A stretch of 54,438 bases of DNA from Cognatishimia sp. F0-27 (GTDB lineage: Bacteria; Pseudomonadota; Alphaproteobacteria; Rhodobacterales; Rhodobacteraceae). Below the pieces are notes generated by a model. The model saw only the letters and a list, made by a program, of their open reading frames with translations. It made no database searches and was not told the DNA's origin. The stretch spans positions 1 to 54,438 of the forward strand of contig NZ_JAFMPQ010000036.1 of NCBI RefSeq assembly GCF_020667845.1, read 5' to 3'. This document shows positions 52,561-54,438 of this stretch, one piece after another. The position numbers were made by a program, and so were the translations under genes. Positions within the stretch are counted from its first letter, which is position 1. Every line of letters starts with the position of its first letter.

Positions 52561-54203
52561 CCGACCGCCCGAATGTGCTTTGGATTATGGCTGACCAACT
52601 CAGGTTTGATTACCTCAGCTGCTATGGACACCCACACCTGCACACGCCGCATATCGATGCGCTGGCCGCGCGCGGTGTGCGGTTTGACCGTGCCTATGTG
52701 CAGTCGCCGGTGTGCGGCCCTTCGCGGATGTCCGCCTATACCGGGCGATATGTGCGCAGCCATGGCTCGACCTGGAATGGCATGCCCCTGCGCGTCGGTG
52801 AGCCGACCTTGGGCGATCACCTGCGCGAGGCCGGGGCGCGGGCTGTGCTGGTGGGCAAGACACACATGATCGCAGACCGCGAAGGCATGGCGTGGCTTGG
52901 CATCGATCCGAAAAGCGAGATCGGCGTGCGACGGTCTGAATGCGGTTTCGAACCGTTCGAACGGGACGATGGCCTTCACCCTGATAGCCCGCGCCAGCAA
53001 TGGTCGGCCTACGATGATTACCTGGTCGCCCATGGGTACGAGAGCGACAATCCTTGGGAAGACTTCGCCAATTCCGGCCTCGATGACGATGGTGAATTGC
53101 TTTCGGCCTGGCTGTTGAAGAACTCGCGCCTGCCGGCCAACGTGCCCGAAGAGCATTCCGAGACGGCCTATATGACCGACCGCGCCATGGACTTCATGCA
53201 GGAGGCCGAGGCCGATGGGCGGCCATGGATGTGTCACCTGAGTTATATCAAGCCACACTGGCCGTATATCGTTCCGGCGCCCTATCACGACATGTACGAT
53301 GAGACGCATATCATCGATCCGGTCCGCTCAGACGCCGAACGTGAGACCGAGCACCCCTTGATGCGCGCTTATTTGGAGGCACGTGTATGCCGAAGCTTTT
53401 CGCGCGACCACGTGCGCGCCCATGTCATTCCGGCCTATATGGGGCTGATCAAACAGCTCGATGATAATCTTGGCCGTCTATTCTCCTGGATGGATCAAAA
53501 GGGGTTTAGCGAGAATACCATCATCGCCTTCACGTCGGATCACGGGGATTACATGGGCGATCACTGGATGGGCGATAAAGACTTCTACCATGAAATGGCG
53601 GTCAAGGTTCCGCTCATTATCAGCGATCCGAGAGCGCAGGCGGACGCTACCCGAGGGACAGTGTCAGATGCCTTGGTCGAGATGATCGACCTTGCTCCGA
53701 CCTTCATGAATGCCTTGGGCTGCGAGGCCAAGCCGCACGTCATAGAAGGCCGTGATCTTACGCCAATTCTGCACGGAACCGACGGCTTTTCACGGAAGTA
53801 TGTCATCAGCGAACATGATTACCACTGGTCCGAAATGGCGCGTGCGCTGGACGTGTCACAAGAACATGCGCACACGACAATGATCTTCGATGGTCGCTGG
53901 AAATACATACGATGCGAGGGGTTCGAACCGATCATGTTCGATGTTGAGACCGATCCGGGCGAACTCACGGACCTTGGCCAATCTGACAACCCTGAACATA
54001 TCTCAATCCGAACACGAATGGAGGCCGCACTCCTTCACTGGGCGACGCGCCACCACACACGGATCACCGCAACACCAGCCGTCCTCGCCCGTCAAAAACG
54101 AGCTGCGAAAGATGGGATCCTGATCGGCTTTTGGGACGAAGCAGAATATGAGGCGGCCACCGGCCAAGCGTTTGCAGAGCTTCGGCCCGTGGGAAAGACC
54201 TGA
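52557..54203 (+). CDS. Sulfatase / phosphonate monoester hydrolase family enzyme (cytoplasmic)
   Basis: The 548-residue alkaline-phosphatase-superfamily hydrolase has Asp13 (IMADQ), the formylglycine motif V-C53-G-P-S-R, and T-S-D328-H329-G for the metal site. HPLMRAYLEARV, YMGLIKQLDDNLGRLF and FTSDHGDYMGDH resemble phosphonate monoester hydrolases such as that of Rhizobium more than choline sulfatases, from memory of those sequences. No signal peptide, so it acts in the cytoplasm, which fits import of its substrate by the divergent TRAP system. Cys53 needs conversion to formylglycine; no such enzyme gene is in the window. Confidence 0.88.
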   Translation: MTDRPNVLWIMADQLRFDYLSCYGHPHLHTPHIDALAARGVRFDRAYVQSPVCGPSRMSAYTGRYVRSHGSTWNGMPLRVGEPTLGDHLREAGARAVLVGKTHMIADREGMAWLGIDPKSEIGVRRSECGFEPFERDDGLHPDSPRQQWSAYDDYLVAHGYESDNPWEDFANSGLDDDGELLSAWLLKNSRLPANVPEEHSETAYMTDRAMDFMQEAEADGRPWMCHLSYIKPHWPYIVPAPYHDMYDETHIIDPVRSDAERETEHPLMRAYLEARVCRSFSRDHVRAHVIPAYMGLIKQLDDNLGRLFSWMDQKGFSENTIIAFTSDHGDYMGDHWMGDKDFYHEMAVKVPLIISDPRAQADATRGTVSDALVEMIDLAPTFMNALGCEAKPHVIEGRDLTPILHGTDGFSRKYVISEHDYHWSEMARALDVSQEHAHTTMIFDGRWKYIRCEGFEPIMFDVETDPGELTDLGQSDNPEHISIRTRMEAALLHWATRHHTRITATPAVLARQKRAAKDGILIGFWDEAEYEAATGQAFAELRPVGKT

Positions 54204-54356
54204 TTTGGTGCAGGAAAAGTGGTGTTTTCACCCAAGGCGTGCAGGGTAGGTGCTTTGGTGCCGTCTTTTGTAAAAGCGTCTTGCACCAAGGTATCCTCGA
54301 AGCAACCGCGGTCCATAGGATGCCTTTCGAGGATCACGTGCACTTAGCAACTGTAT

Positions 54357-54375
54357 TTCTCAGACAGTCTGAGAA
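54357..54375. repeat. 19-bp perfect palindrome at the transposase end
   Basis: ttctcagac A gtctgagaa is a perfect 9-bp inverted repeat with a single central base. It overlaps the stop codon of the transposase at the right edge of the window. It may be an IS end, insertion target or terminator-like hairpin. Confidence 0.6.
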
Positions 54376-54437
54376 GTCCATTTTTGTCCTGACTTGACGA
54401 GGGCATTTGCGATTGTGGTGAGTTTTCGAGCGACGGC
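54360..54437 (-). CDS. Transposase C-terminal end, IS110-like (cut by window edge)
   Basis: On the minus strand the last 25 codons of a frame read AVARKLTTIANALVKSGQKW then TSQTV and stop. A-V-x-R-K-L-x-x-I-x-N-A-x-[IV]-[KR] close to the C-terminus is typical of IS110/IS116/IS902-type transposases, though other families cannot be excluded from so short a piece. The rest of the gene lies beyond the window. With the IS5 end at the left edge, the window is flanked by IS sequences on both sides. Confidence 0.55.
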   Translation of the reverse strand, partial: AVARKLTTIANALVKSGQKWTSQTV

Positions 54438-54438
54438 T

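Noticed and set aside
54092-54343. Small minus-strand gene overlapping the end of the hydrolase gene
   Set aside because: It runs mostly antisense to the hydrolase C-terminus, with no domain and no good ribosome binding site.

Overview
This is a GC-rich chromosomal segment, almost certainly from a member of the Rhodobacterales (Roseobacter group, Alphaproteobacteria). The main pointers are a SAM/SAH-type riboswitch directly in front of metK, the irr / fabA-fabB-fabI arrangement, an Lrp-type putR divergent from a PutA without the N-terminal repressor domain, a class II AroA, the aroA-cmk-rpsA-ihfB-lapA-trpF gene order, and several families typical of this order (DUF1194, SdhE, TAXI-TRAP, short GC hairpin repeats). 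No replication, plasmid or prophage functions are visible. Most of the window reads as ordinary core chromosome.

Layout. 1-6000: the tail of an IS5-type transposase at the left edge, thyX, then a surface-lipoprotein / Slam-like outer membrane pair, gloA and two tandem secreted DUF1194 proteins. 6000-13200: a MarR regulator, a 700-bp non-coding block with a degenerate ~17-nt repeat array, an XRE regulator with sdhE, an aspartate aminotransferase, and small genes (YHS protein, inositol monophosphatase, GFA protein, rhomboid protease). 13600-18400: putA and divergent putR, a periplasmic TPR protein and tRNA-Leu(UAA). 18700-22800: irr divergent from the fabA-fabB-fabI unsaturated fatty acid genes. 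22900-32900: small lipoprotein, glycosyltransferase-like gene, then miaB-phoH-ybeY-corC-lnt and riboswitch-controlled metK, a ClpP-fold secreted protein and trmB. 33000-40000: aroA-cmk-rpsA-(sulfotransferase-like insertion)-ihfB-lapA-trpF. 40300-46100: pyrD with a DUF952 gene, a periplasmic 5'-nucleotidase, an ABC exporter and tRNA-Gly(UCC).

The right end is accessory. After tRNA-Gly comes an SDR protein lacking the catalytic Tyr, then an AT-richer stretch with a lone PD-(D/E)XK nuclease resembling NucS. Next is a divergent catabolic-looking locus: a TAXI-TRAP transporter facing a MarR regulator that overlaps a cytoplasmic sulfatase / phosphonate monoester hydrolase, with a near-perfect 20-bp palindrome in the shared promoter region. 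The window ends in the tail of a second transposase (IS110-like), so the segment is bordered by IS sequences on both sides.

The best candidates for something under-described are the Slam-like/lipoprotein pair (1272-3853), the MarR-TRAP-sulfatase locus (48542-54203), the lone nuclease near tRNA-Gly, the ~17-nt repeat array (7155-7305), the long hairpin in the rpsA leader, and the class II AroA that carries Gly where the glyphosate-insensitive CP4 enzyme has Ala. All functional statements rest on reading motifs by eye; no database searches were possible.
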